A DNA stretch of 60,759 bases. It comes from an uncultured Dorea sp. (lineage in GTDB: Bacteria; Bacillota; Clostridia; Lachnospirales; Lachnospiraceae). A program made the position numbers and the translations under genes. A model generated the notes under the pieces. It was not told the origin of the DNA, ran no database searches, and saw nothing but the letters and a program-made list of their open reading frames with translations. Shown piece by piece: positions 26,769 to 34,854 of this stretch; position 1 is the first letter of the stretch; each line of letters begins with the position of its first letter. The stretch covers positions 1-60,759 of the forward strand of contig CAJUTH010000021.1 of assembly GCA_910589275.1 (NCBI GenBank), read 5' to 3'.

Positions 26769-28277
26769 TCATAGATACTTCGCACTAAGCCTTAACAGCT
26801 CTTCCTGATTTGTCTCATTTGTATTCACAATCCCGGAAAGACGCCCGTTCGACATAACGCCGATGCGGTTCGTGATCCCTAAAATCTCCGGCATTTCAGA
26901 AGAAACAACAATGATCGTCTTTCCTCTTTTTGCCATGCTGATAATCAATTCATAAATCTCATATTTTGCTCCTACGTCGATTCCCCTTGTAGGCTCGTCC
27001 ATCATAAATACCTGCGGCTCCCGCTCCAGCCATTTTCCAAAAATAACCTTCTGCTGGTTTCCGCCGGAAAGGCTGGAAATCATATCGTCCGGCCCCATAC
27101 ATTTGGTATGCATCACCCGGATCTCGTCCGCCGTCGCCTTCACCATCTTCGCGTCGGAAAGAGCAATCCCGGATTTATACTGGTCGAGGTTCGCAATGGT
27201 AGTGTTAAAGGTAAGGTCGCCCTTCAAAAACAGGCCGTTGGCCTTCCGCTCCTCCGTAATCATGGCGAATCCATGATCCATGGCTTCCTTGGCGCTGTTA
27301 AAGGTCATCCTCCGTCCATTGAAATATACATATCCGGCCGCCCTTGTCCGCACGCCGAAGATGGTCTCCAAAAGCTCGGTACGCCCCGCGCCCACCAGAC
27401 CGTACAGCCCGAAGATCTCTCCCTCCCTTACATCAAAGGAAATGTCCTGAAGATGGGGTTCGTACTTCGTAGACAAATGCTGGATGGATAAAATCGTATC
27501 CTTCGGCGTATTATCCACCGGCGGGAAACGGTTTTCCAGAGATCGCCCTACCATGGCTGCGATCAGCTCGTTCATATCCGTTTCTTCCGCTTTCTTTGTC
27601 ATGACTAGGTTTCCGTCCCGGAGCACGGATATCTCGTCGCATATCTCAAATATCTCATCCATCTTGTGGGAGATGTAAATCAGGGCGATCCCCTGTTCTT
27701 TTAACATCCGCATCATCTCGAACAACTTATCTACTTCCTGTACCGTCAGTGAAGAAGTCGGCTCGTCAAGAACAATCACCTCGGAATTATAAGAAATCGC
27801 CTTGGCAATCTCGCACATCTGCCTCTGGGATACGGACATGTTCCGCATAGGCTGCGTAAGGTCTACGGTCATGCCAAGCTTCCTAAACAGCTCCGAAGCC
27901 TCTTTCTTCATCCTTCCCTCATCAATAATGCCAAAAGAATTGCGGGGATAACGTCCAAGAAACAAATTATCAATTACATTCCGGTCCAGACACTGGTTCA
28001 GCTCCTGATGAACCATCGCAATCCCATTTTCAAGGGCATCCTTCGGTCCGGAGAAGCTGACTTCCCTGTCTCCAAGGAAAATACTGCCTTCGTCTTTCTG
28101 ATACGTACCGAAAAGGCACTTCATCATTGTAGATTTCCCAGCGCCGTTCTCGCCCATAAGCCCCATAACCGTCCCGCGTTTTACGTCCAGATTAATATGG
28201 TCCAGAACCCGATTCCTGCCAAAAGACTTACTCATGCCGCGTATCGATAAGACGATATTATCTTTCTTATCTGCCAT
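26769..28277 (-). CDS. mglA: Sugar ABC transporter ATPase, MglA-type (two nucleotide-binding domains)
   Basis: A 502-residue duplicated ABC ATPase. The first half has Walker A GENGAGKST, the signature MSVSQRQMCEIAKA and Walker B VIVLDEPTSSL. The second half has a degenerate Walker A (GLVGAGRTE), the signature LSGGNQQKVIFGKWL and MMDEPTRGIDVGAKYE. This pattern is that of MglA/RbsA/XylG importers. It powers uptake by the MglB and MglC proteins. It is separated from mglB by a stem-loop and joined to mglC. Confidence 0.94.
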   Translation of the reverse strand: MADKKDNIVLSIRGMSKSFGRNRVLDHINLDVKRGTVMGLMGENGAGKSTMMKCLFGTYQKDEGSIFLGDREVSFSGPKDALENGIAMVHQELNQCLDRNVIDNLFLGRYPRNSFGIIDEGRMKKEASELFRKLGMTVDLTQPMRNMSVSQRQMCEIAKAISYNSEVIVLDEPTSSLTVQEVDKLFEMMRMLKEQGIALIYISHKMDEIFEICDEISVLRDGNLVMTKKAEETDMNELIAAMVGRSLENRFPPVDNTPKDTILSIQHLSTKYEPHLQDISFDVREGEIFGLYGLVGAGRTELLETIFGVRTRAAGYVYFNGRRMTFNSAKEAMDHGFAMITEERKANGLFLKGDLTFNTTIANLDQYKSGIALSDAKMVKATADEIRVMHTKCMGPDDMISSLSGGNQQKVIFGKWLEREPQVFMMDEPTRGIDVGAKYEIYELIISMAKRGKTIIVVSSEMPEILGITNRIGVMSNGRLSGIVNTNETNQEELLRLSAKYL

Positions 28278-28310
28278 TATTTTTTACTCCTGTATCTGTA
28301 GATTCATAAC

Positions 28311-28343
28311 TCACACGGCGCCGCGCCGCGGCTGATACGTGTG
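28311..28343. repeat. GC-rich stem-loop in the mglB-mglA spacer
   Basis: TCACACG and CGTGTGA (28311-28317 with 28338-28344) enclose GC-rich self-complementary sequence (GGCGCCGCGCCGCGGC). It may stabilise the upstream mglB mRNA or hinder translation of mglA. Confidence 0.4.
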
Positions 28344-28375
28344 AACTGCAAGATTCCTATTACAACAATATCCCT

Positions 28376-28413
28376 GTTTAAAAATTATCAGGGAGAATTT
28401 CTTCTCCCTGATA
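28376..28413 (-). terminator. Intercistronic hairpin after mglB, partial terminator
   Basis: A 12-bp perfect stem (28386-28397 with 28402-28413) with a TTTC loop is followed on the minus strand by ATTTTTAAA. It lies between mglB and mglA, a common arrangement that gives far more binding protein than transporter. Confidence 0.75.
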
Positions 28414-28441
28414 CTCCATTCCCTAAAAACTATTTGAAAGA

Positions 28442-29737
28442 TTACTGGCTCAGCAGTGAGGTATAGGAAGCTGCATTATCCGTCTTAACCATGTTGATTG
28501 CAAATGCATCATACTCTGCCGGATTTCCAAGACGGTTTGTGATATTGGACTCTGTCTGTCCGTCGCCGCCGATATAATCAACGTCAAGGTTCAGCAGCTT
28601 GTCATAGTTCTGCAGAAGCGGCTGGTAAGTTGAGCTTAAGAAGTTATCAGAAGCGTTGTAAATATTCAGCCATACCTTCTTTGAAGCATGTGCGCCCTCG
28701 TCAAGCTGTGAGGATACAGGCTCATAAACCTTAGTAGAGTCTGTGAAATCCTGATAATTATCTGCTGTTACCGCTACATTCAATGCATAGTAAGAACGCT
28801 CTTCTTCCCTGTATACGTATACGTCGTCGCTTAATACATTGCCCGCGTCGTCTTCTGTACCGATACCTGTGTCGATATCTGCGCCGTCTAATGCGTTACG
28901 AAGAACACGAAGCGTTAAGTAAGCCTGAACGTCCGCATGCTGGCTGATGGTTCCGCCGTAGCCCTCTGCGATAGCTGCTACCGCGTCGCTGTTTGCGTCA
29001 TAACCAAATGTAGGAACTTCTTTGTCCTTTGACCATGCGTTGAACATAGACATGCCCATTCCGTCGTTGTTAGAAGCGATTACATCAATCTGGTCGCCAA
29101 AAGATGAAGACCATGTTCCGATTGCGTTACCTGCAGTTGCCGCATCCCATGTAGCACCTGCGGAGTTCTTCATTTCCTGAGAAGCAAGCTCGCGGACTAC
29201 ATACTTCTTTCCGCCGATCTCAAGCTCGCCATCCTGTACTGCCGTTGCAGAGCCGTCTGTGTTGGTTCCGATCGGCTCGCTGTTGATCTCGCCGTCTTTC
29301 TCAACGCCGGTTCCGAGAGCTTTTCTAACGCCTCTGGTACGCGCGATAGAATCGTTATGTCCGATATCGCCGATTGCAAGAACGTAACCGATCACGCCGT
29401 CGCCGTTGCGGTCAAGGCCGTCAATATTCGCTTCGATGTATTCCTTGATCATGGTTCCCTGAAGCTCTGCGCCCTGATTTGCATCAAAACCTACATAATA
29501 TGTATTGTCGTTGAAAGTTAATGCAGCCATGTCAAGCTCGCCTGTAGAGCTGTTGGACGGCTGGCGGTTGAACCATACTAACGGCTTGTCCTTGTTCGCT
29601 ACATCTGAGGATGCGCCGCTGGACTCGCCTGAACCCTCGGAGCCGCTATCGCCGGATGTGTCGCCGCCGCCACCGCATGCAGCAAGCGAAAGACCTAACA
29701 TTGCCGTCAGCATCAAGGAAATAATTTTCTTTTTCAT
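28442..29737 (-). CDS. mglB: Galactose-type ABC substrate-binding lipoprotein
   Basis: A 431-residue lipoprotein from the ATG at 29737 (AGGGAG upstream). The signal peptide has lipobox LSLAACGGGG, and a Ser/Gly-rich linker follows. The fold shows the calcium loop DRNGDGVIGYV, the aromatic NRQP sugar site, and ASNNDGMGMS. This is the MglB branch of galactose/glucose-binding proteins, longer than the E. coli protein (about 330 residues), with a C-terminal extension that ends in SYTSLLSQ. It is the first gene of mglBAC. Galactose released by the alpha-galactosidase further along is a plausible ligand. Confidence 0.9.
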   Translation of the reverse strand: MKKKIISLMLTAMLGLSLAACGGGGDTSGDSGSEGSGESSGASSDVANKDKPLVWFNRQPSNSSTGELDMAALTFNDNTYYVGFDANQGAELQGTMIKEYIEANIDGLDRNGDGVIGYVLAIGDIGHNDSIARTRGVRKALGTGVEKDGEINSEPIGTNTDGSATAVQDGELEIGGKKYVVRELASQEMKNSAGATWDAATAGNAIGTWSSSFGDQIDVIASNNDGMGMSMFNAWSKDKEVPTFGYDANSDAVAAIAEGYGGTISQHADVQAYLTLRVLRNALDGADIDTGIGTEDDAGNVLSDDVYVYREEERSYYALNVAVTADNYQDFTDSTKVYEPVSSQLDEGAHASKKVWLNIYNASDNFLSSTYQPLLQNYDKLLNLDVDYIGGDGQTESNITNRLGNPAEYDAFAINMVKTDNAASYTSLLSQ

Positions 29738-29864
29738 ACTTTTTTCTCCCTTCATTTTACACGCTTTTCCTGCGTTTCATTGATAAAGATAGTATATCGG
29801 AGAGTCTGTGAAGAAAACATAGAATATTTTTCACTGTTCATTGAAATTTATTAGACAATTAACA

Positions 29865-29892
29865 AAGACCGGAACATCACTGCTCCGGCCTT
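29865..29892. terminator. Terminator of the Rpn-like gene
   Basis: AAGACCGGAACA pairs with TGCTCCGGCCTT (two mismatches or wobbles), with T-rich sequence on the minus strand beyond it. It isolates the Rpn-like gene from mglB. Confidence 0.65.
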
Positions 29893-29913
29893 CTGCTATT
29901 ATTAGTTTTTCTA

Positions 29914-30810
29914 TTATTGCTGCTTCCCTGCAATCACCTGTTTTATCTGCTCAATACTGGTGTCTGTGACTTTCGCAATCCTATCAATCCCATCTCCCAT
30001 TCTAAACAGATTAAGAATTATTTTTTCTTTTTCTCGTTTTGCCTCTGCCCTTGCTTCTGCTCTTCCCTCTTCTCTTCCCTTTGCTCTTCCCTCTGCTCTT
30101 CCCTCTTCCAAGAATAATTCCGCTACCTGTGTCATACGCATTACCTCCCTGATATATTTTGCTGTCTCCGAATCTATGATCTTATCTGCAAATACTAAGA
30201 TTCCTGATAACAGGAATGTCTGCTCTTCCCTATCCCCGATCTGCTTTGCCAGTTCCACCGCATCCTTCACAGCCTCCTGCTTTGCTTCCCTTCCCTTGTA
30301 TGTCAGCGGCAGTATAATAAATTCCATCAGCTCTTCATCTGACAGCGTTTCCTTATTTCTTACTTTCTGCTCAATCCTGTTCCTGATACCATCTGAATCC
30401 AGCCTGCTTAAAAATGCCTGTTCCAGCTTTAATGTCAGGCAGCCTGCACTGAACTCTTCTTCCGCCTCTTCCACATCGGCCGTATAAATCACGATCATGC
30501 GTATCTGCTTCGCCCTCTCTTCCTTCTTATAGCGTCTCAGAACACGCACGATATAATTCACATACTTTAAATTATTTTCCCACTTCACAGAACTCTCATA
30601 ATCTATGATCGCTATAGAATCATCTTCCAGAAGGAATAAATTATCCAGTTTCATCTCATTCACATGAATCTCCGGAAGGTTCGTCGGCAGGATCCCCTTG
30701 ATCTTAGGCAGGTCAAGACCGTAAACTTTCAGGGATTTATCCTTAAAGTTTTCTGCCAGTATCTTAGACATAACATCCTTGTTCTGATACGTAATCTCAC
30801 TGTCCCCCAT
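29914..30810 (-). CDS. Rpn/PD-(D/E)XK nuclease-family transposase-like protein
   Basis: A 298-residue protein of the Rpn (recombination-promoting nuclease) or YhgA-like family. The core shows a PD-(D/E)XK-like pattern: an Asp in KLDNLFLLEDD, then IAIIDYESS, with the aromatic helix NYIVRVLRRYK. The C-terminus has a charged EGRAEGRAKGREEGRAEA repeat followed by a helical tail (ITDTSIEQIKQVI-like), typical of these proteins. They have been linked to RecA-independent DNA cleavage and recombination, and multiply in some genomes. There is no partner gene here; it sits alone between mglB and hydG with its own terminator. Confidence 0.72.
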   Translation of the reverse strand: MGDSEITYQNKDVMSKILAENFKDKSLKVYGLDLPKIKGILPTNLPEIHVNEMKLDNLFLLEDDSIAIIDYESSVKWENNLKYVNYIVRVLRRYKKEERAKQIRMIVIYTADVEEAEEEFSAGCLTLKLEQAFLSRLDSDGIRNRIEQKVRNKETLSDEELMEFIILPLTYKGREAKQEAVKDAVELAKQIGDREEQTFLLSGILVFADKIIDSETAKYIREVMRMTQVAELFLEEGRAEGRAKGREEGRAEARAEAKREKEKIILNLFRMGDGIDRIAKVTDTSIEQIKQVIAGKQQ

Positions 30811-30952
30811 CTGTTTATCTCCAGTATTAGATTTGCAATTCTTTTTCTGGTTTCATTATATCAAATAATCTCTTTTCTTACACTACTTTTTCATAATTTA
30901 ATTCAATTTCCCTAATTTTACAGCATCGTCCTTGTCAAAAGAAAAACATTGA

Positions 30953-30981
30953 TTGTAGCCGCCCTTTTTATGTGTTATGAT
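30953..30981 (+). promoter_or_regulatory. Promoter of hydG
   Basis: TTGTAG (30953-30958), a 17-nt spacer and TATGAT (30976-30981), with a 60-nt leader carrying a strong GAAGGAGG site. The rest of 30811-31046 is AT-rich with no gene. Confidence 0.5.
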
Positions 30982-31046
30982 AATGTTTGTATGAAATATG
31001 CTGATCACAAAGGGTAACACCTGAGGGAGAAGGAGGAAAACGAAAG

Positions 31047-32468
31047 ATGTATGATGTAAACTCGAAACACGCGAAGGATTTTATCAATCACGAGGAAATC
31101 CTAGAGACCCTCGCCTACGCAGACGAGAATAAGGACAACTTAGAACTGATTGAAAAACTGATTGAAAAGGCCGCCTTACGAAAGGGCCTGTCGCACCGGG
31201 AGGCGTCCGTTCTTCTGGCCTGTTCTGACGAAGCCATGAATGAAAAAATATTCAAGCTGGCAGAACAGATCAAGAAAGACTTCTACGGCAACCGGATCGT
31301 AATGTTCGCGCCGCTGTATCTATCCAATTACTGTATCAACGGCTGCACTTACTGCCCGTACCACGCAAAGAATAAGCACATTGCAAGAAAACAGCTTTCA
31401 CAGGAAGAGATCAGGAGAGAAGTAATCGCCTTGCAGGATATGGGACACAAGCGTCTTGCCTTAGAAGCCGGAGAGCATCCGACTTTCAATACGATGGACT
31501 ATTATCTGAAATCCATCGAAACCATTTACAGTATCAAACACAAAAACGGCGCCATCCGCCGTGTAAATATTAACATAGCGGCAACTACCGTAGACAATTA
31601 CCGTCTTCTGAAGGAAGCCGGCATCGGAACCTACATCCTGTTTCAGGAAACTTATCACAAGGAAGGCTACAAACTGCTCCATCCCACCGGGCCGAAGAGC
31701 GATTATGATTATCACACGGAAGCCATGGACCGGGCCATGGAGGGCGGCATCGACGACGTGGGCGTAGGCGTCCTCTTCGGCCTTGACAAGTACCGCTATG
31801 AATTTGCGGGACTTTTGATGCATGCGGAACACTTAGAAGCCGCTTTCGGCGTAGGTCCCCATACCATCAGCGTACCAAGGCTCAGGGATGCGGACGATAT
31901 CGATTCCTCTTCCTTTAAAAATGGAATTGACGACGATACCTTTGCTAAGATCGTTGCCTGCATCCGTATTGCTGTTCCCTACACCGGCATGATCATTTCC
32001 ACCAGAGAGAGCCAGAAGGTAAGAGAGCGTGTGCTGCATCTTGGCATCTCCCAGATCAGCGGAGGCTCCAGAACCAGCGTCGGCGGATACTGCGAGCCGG
32101 AACCGGAAGACGAGAAGTCCGAACAGTTCGACGTCATTGACAACCGCACTCTGGATGAAGTGGTTCAGTGGCTGATGCGCATGGATTACATCCCCAGCTT
32201 CTGCACCGCCTGCTACCGGGAAGGGCGGACCGGCGACCGGTTTATGTCCCTGTGCAAGAGCGGACAGATCCAGAACTGCTGCCATCCAAACGCCCTGATG
32301 ACGCTGCAGGAATATCTGATGGATTATGCTTCGCCGGAGACGAAGGCGCTGGGAGACAAACTGATCGATAAAGAAATCTTAAACGTGCCCAATGCAAAAG
32401 CACGGTCTATCGTGACCGAGAACCTGCGGCTGATCCGGGAGAATAACCGGAGGGATTTCCGCTTCTAG
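31047..32468 (+). CDS. hydG: [FeFe]-hydrogenase H-cluster radical SAM maturase HydG
   Basis: A 473-residue HydG. The radical SAM cluster motif has Cys96, Cys100 and Cys103 (CINGCTYC). The C-terminal auxiliary cluster segment CTACYREGRTGDRFMSLCKSG is diagnostic of HydG rather than ThiH. It cleaves tyrosine to supply CO and cyanide ligands for the H-cluster. A GAAGGAGG site precedes the ATG. hydE and hydF, usually needed too, are not in the window, so the genes are dispersed here. Confidence 0.94.
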   Translation: MYDVNSKHAKDFINHEEILETLAYADENKDNLELIEKLIEKAALRKGLSHREASVLLACSDEAMNEKIFKLAEQIKKDFYGNRIVMFAPLYLSNYCINGCTYCPYHAKNKHIARKQLSQEEIRREVIALQDMGHKRLALEAGEHPTFNTMDYYLKSIETIYSIKHKNGAIRRVNINIAATTVDNYRLLKEAGIGTYILFQETYHKEGYKLLHPTGPKSDYDYHTEAMDRAMEGGIDDVGVGVLFGLDKYRYEFAGLLMHAEHLEAAFGVGPHTISVPRLRDADDIDSSSFKNGIDDDTFAKIVACIRIAVPYTGMIISTRESQKVRERVLHLGISQISGGSRTSVGGYCEPEPEDEKSEQFDVIDNRTLDEVVQWLMRMDYIPSFCTACYREGRTGDRFMSLCKSGQIQNCCHPNALMTLQEYLMDYASPETKALGDKLIDKEILNVPNAKARSIVTENLRLIRENNRRDFRF

Positions 32469-32511
32469 GTCACAGCGCGGTACGATACCCATACCGCTTC
32501 TATCAAAAAGC

Positions 32512-32553
32512 AGCGCCCTACGCAGGATCCATTCTCATCCTGCGCAGGGCGCT
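32512..32553. terminator. Shared terminator of hydG and the alpha-galactosidase operon
   Basis: A 17-bp stem (32512-32528 with 32537-32553, one mismatch). On the minus strand it is followed by GCTTTTTG, so it mainly ends the alpha-galactosidase transcript. Confidence 0.8.
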
Positions 32554-32576
32554 TGAGCATATTTGAAAACACGTCA

Positions 32577-34844
32577 CTAATCAGCGACGTCCGAATCCGG
32601 ACATTCTTTGATATAAATCTGCCATGCTTGAAACCCGTCTACCGCCTCCGGGACAACAAAGCCGAACTGCCTTAACGCAGCGCCGCTTATCACTTCGCCC
32701 GCACCAAATCCATAGGGCAGCCGCCTTCCCGGACATTTCTCCCGAAAGTCCTCGTTCAGAAACATCTGATAGCCCGCGTCGTCTTTTAATCCCTGTACCT
32801 TTACCCTGACCGGCACCGGATTGGCCTGCACATGATGGTAAACGGCGCTGACCATCGCTTCTTTCCCAGACGGATCCGCCATCTCCCAGACGGTACAGGT
32901 ACCCTCAAAGGGACTGGAAATCCTATAATAATCGCCGTACTGGATCAGATCGTAATACGTTTTAAACCGGCTTATCTGCTCTTTAACCTCTGCCTTTTCC
33001 TCCTCCGTCAGGCTGCTGATGTCCAGCTCATAGCCGAAGGTGCCCGCCATTGCCACGCACCCTCTTGTAGAAAGCGGCGCCACCCGTCCGGTCTGGTGAT
33101 TCGGAGCCGTCGCCACATGGGTTCCCATGGCACAAACCGGATATCCGAAGGAAGCTCCGTACTGGATACTCAGCCTCTCAATTGCATCCGTGGTATCGCT
33201 GCCCCATAGCTGAGGCATATAGTAGAGCATCCCTGTATCAAACCGTCCTCCGCCCCCGCCGCATCCTTCGAATAGTATTTCGGGAAATCTTTCTGTCAGT
33301 TCTTCCAGCACCCTGTACAGCCCCAGCACATATCTGTGGGAAAACTCGCCCTGCCTGCTGCTGTCCAGCATTCCGCTGAACTTATCGCAGATCGCCCTGT
33401 TACAATCCCATTTCACATAGGAAACCGGTACGCCGTCAAACAGTTCTGAAATTCGCCCTATGATATAATCCTGCACATCTTTTCTGGAAAAATCCAGAAT
33501 CCACTGGCATCTGCTCAGGCAGGGCTTTCTACCGGGAATCCCCACCACCCAGTCCAGATGGCTTCTGTATAAATCGCTGTCTTCGGATATCCCTTCCGGC
33601 TCCAGCCAGATCCCAAACTGCATCCCTTCTGCAGTGATGCGCTCCGCCAGCTCTTTCAGCGTACAGCCAAGTTTCTTTTCATTGGGGAACCAGTCCCCCA
33701 GACCGGAACTGTCGTCCTCTCTGTTTCCAAACCAGCCGTCGTCCATTGCAAACAGCTCAATTCCAAGCTGCTTTGCCTCTCGTGCAATGTGGATCAGTTT
33801 TTCCCCGGTAAACTTAAAATATGTCGCCTCCCAGTTATTGACCAGCACCGGACGACGCCTGTTTTTCCATTTCCCCCGGCAGATATGCTCCCTGATTACT
33901 TTATGAAGGTTTCTGCTTATCTTTCCCATTCCGCTCCCGCTGTGCGTCATGATTACTTCCGGCAGCCAGAGCGACTCTCCTTCATGCAGAACCCATGAAA
34001 AATTGTCAGGATGAATCCCGCAGATAAACCTCGTCCTGTCAAGCTGATCCTTCTCCGCCTCTATCAAAAATTCCCCGCTGTAGACAAAGGAAAAGCCATA
34101 GCAGCTCCCCATCGTTTCATCCGCTCCTTTTTCACACAGAATGACAAAAGGATTATACTGATGGCTGCTTGTTCCTCTGACGCTTGCGACCGCCTGTATC
34201 CCATGATGGATATTCTCTCTCTGCATATTCATCTCCATGCTATGCCTTCCATAAAAAGATATCCACTGGAAATCACCGTACTCCCAGTCAAGATTCATAC
34301 TGGCCGCCTTCTTTAAGACAACGTCTTCCTTTCCCGGACTTGTTATTTTTACCGTTCTGGTAATCACATCCGTTTCCTCGAATACCCCATAATAGAGTTC
34401 AGCTTTCAAGCCGGAGTATGGATCTGCAAGCTCTATAACCAGCGTCTGCGCTTCCTCATTTTCCGCGTACACCGCCGGAAGGCCCGGAATTGCATATTTC
34501 CCTTCCTGCACACGGTATCCTGCGAAACGCAGTTCCGCCGCCTGGCTTCCGTCATGATTTTGCACCCGCAAAGAAGTGATCCGGTAGTCGCCTGTCCCAA
34601 AGCTGCTGTATTCCTGCGGAAGGGAGTCCATAGAATAAGTCCTGTCAGACTTCCCCAATTCATAAGGATTCCCCGAAAACCCCCTGTCCGCCCGGTAGAT
34701 CAGAGGAGCTTTGTCACTGTGATCCGTCTTTTCTCCATAGTACGTATGGAGCAGGACATTCTGGGCATCCGCTTTCATCTGATAGGTTGAATTGTTCGTC
34801 TGCAGCGTAAAAACTTTACACCGCTCGTCAATGATTATCGCCAT
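32577..34844 (-). CDS. GH36 alpha-galactosidase
   Basis: A 755-residue cytoplasmic alpha-galactosidase, with no signal peptide. An N-terminal beta-sandwich domain is followed by the catalytic barrel. Family motifs are WEATYFKFTGEK, DDGWFGNR, the nucleophile in YVKWDCNR, and the acid/base in MPQLWGSDTTDA with the glycine-rich EGCGGGGGRFD. The start at 34844 fits a 10-nt gap after the upstream GH13 gene. It releases galactose from raffinose-type or other alpha-galactosides inside the cell. It is the third gene of the minus operon HAD-GH13-GH36, divergent from the sucrose-type PTS. Confidence 0.93.
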   Translation of the reverse strand: MAIIIDERCKVFTLQTNNSTYQMKADAQNVLLHTYYGEKTDHSDKAPLIYRADRGFSGNPYELGKSDRTYSMDSLPQEYSSFGTGDYRITSLRVQNHDGSQAAELRFAGYRVQEGKYAIPGLPAVYAENEEAQTLVIELADPYSGLKAELYYGVFEETDVITRTVKITSPGKEDVVLKKAASMNLDWEYGDFQWISFYGRHSMEMNMQRENIHHGIQAVASVRGTSSHQYNPFVILCEKGADETMGSCYGFSFVYSGEFLIEAEKDQLDRTRFICGIHPDNFSWVLHEGESLWLPEVIMTHSGSGMGKISRNLHKVIREHICRGKWKNRRRPVLVNNWEATYFKFTGEKLIHIAREAKQLGIELFAMDDGWFGNREDDSSGLGDWFPNEKKLGCTLKELAERITAEGMQFGIWLEPEGISEDSDLYRSHLDWVVGIPGRKPCLSRCQWILDFSRKDVQDYIIGRISELFDGVPVSYVKWDCNRAICDKFSGMLDSSRQGEFSHRYVLGLYRVLEELTERFPEILFEGCGGGGGRFDTGMLYYMPQLWGSDTTDAIERLSIQYGASFGYPVCAMGTHVATAPNHQTGRVAPLSTRGCVAMAGTFGYELDISSLTEEEKAEVKEQISRFKTYYDLIQYGDYYRISSPFEGTCTVWEMADPSGKEAMVSAVYHHVQANPVPVRVKVQGLKDDAGYQMFLNEDFREKCPGRRLPYGFGAGEVISGAALRQFGFVVPEAVDGFQAWQIYIKECPDSDVAD

Positions 34845-34854
34845 CTTTACTTTC

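Noticed and set aside
29960..30487. A 175-codon Ser-rich plus-strand ORF
   Set aside because: Antisense shadow of the Rpn-like gene caused by its EGRAEGR coding repeat.
31000..31040. Riboswitch-like GGGTAACACCTGAGGGAG in the hydG leader
   Set aside because: Resembles a fragment of the TPP motif, but the other conserved parts are absent and HydG has no thiamin role.
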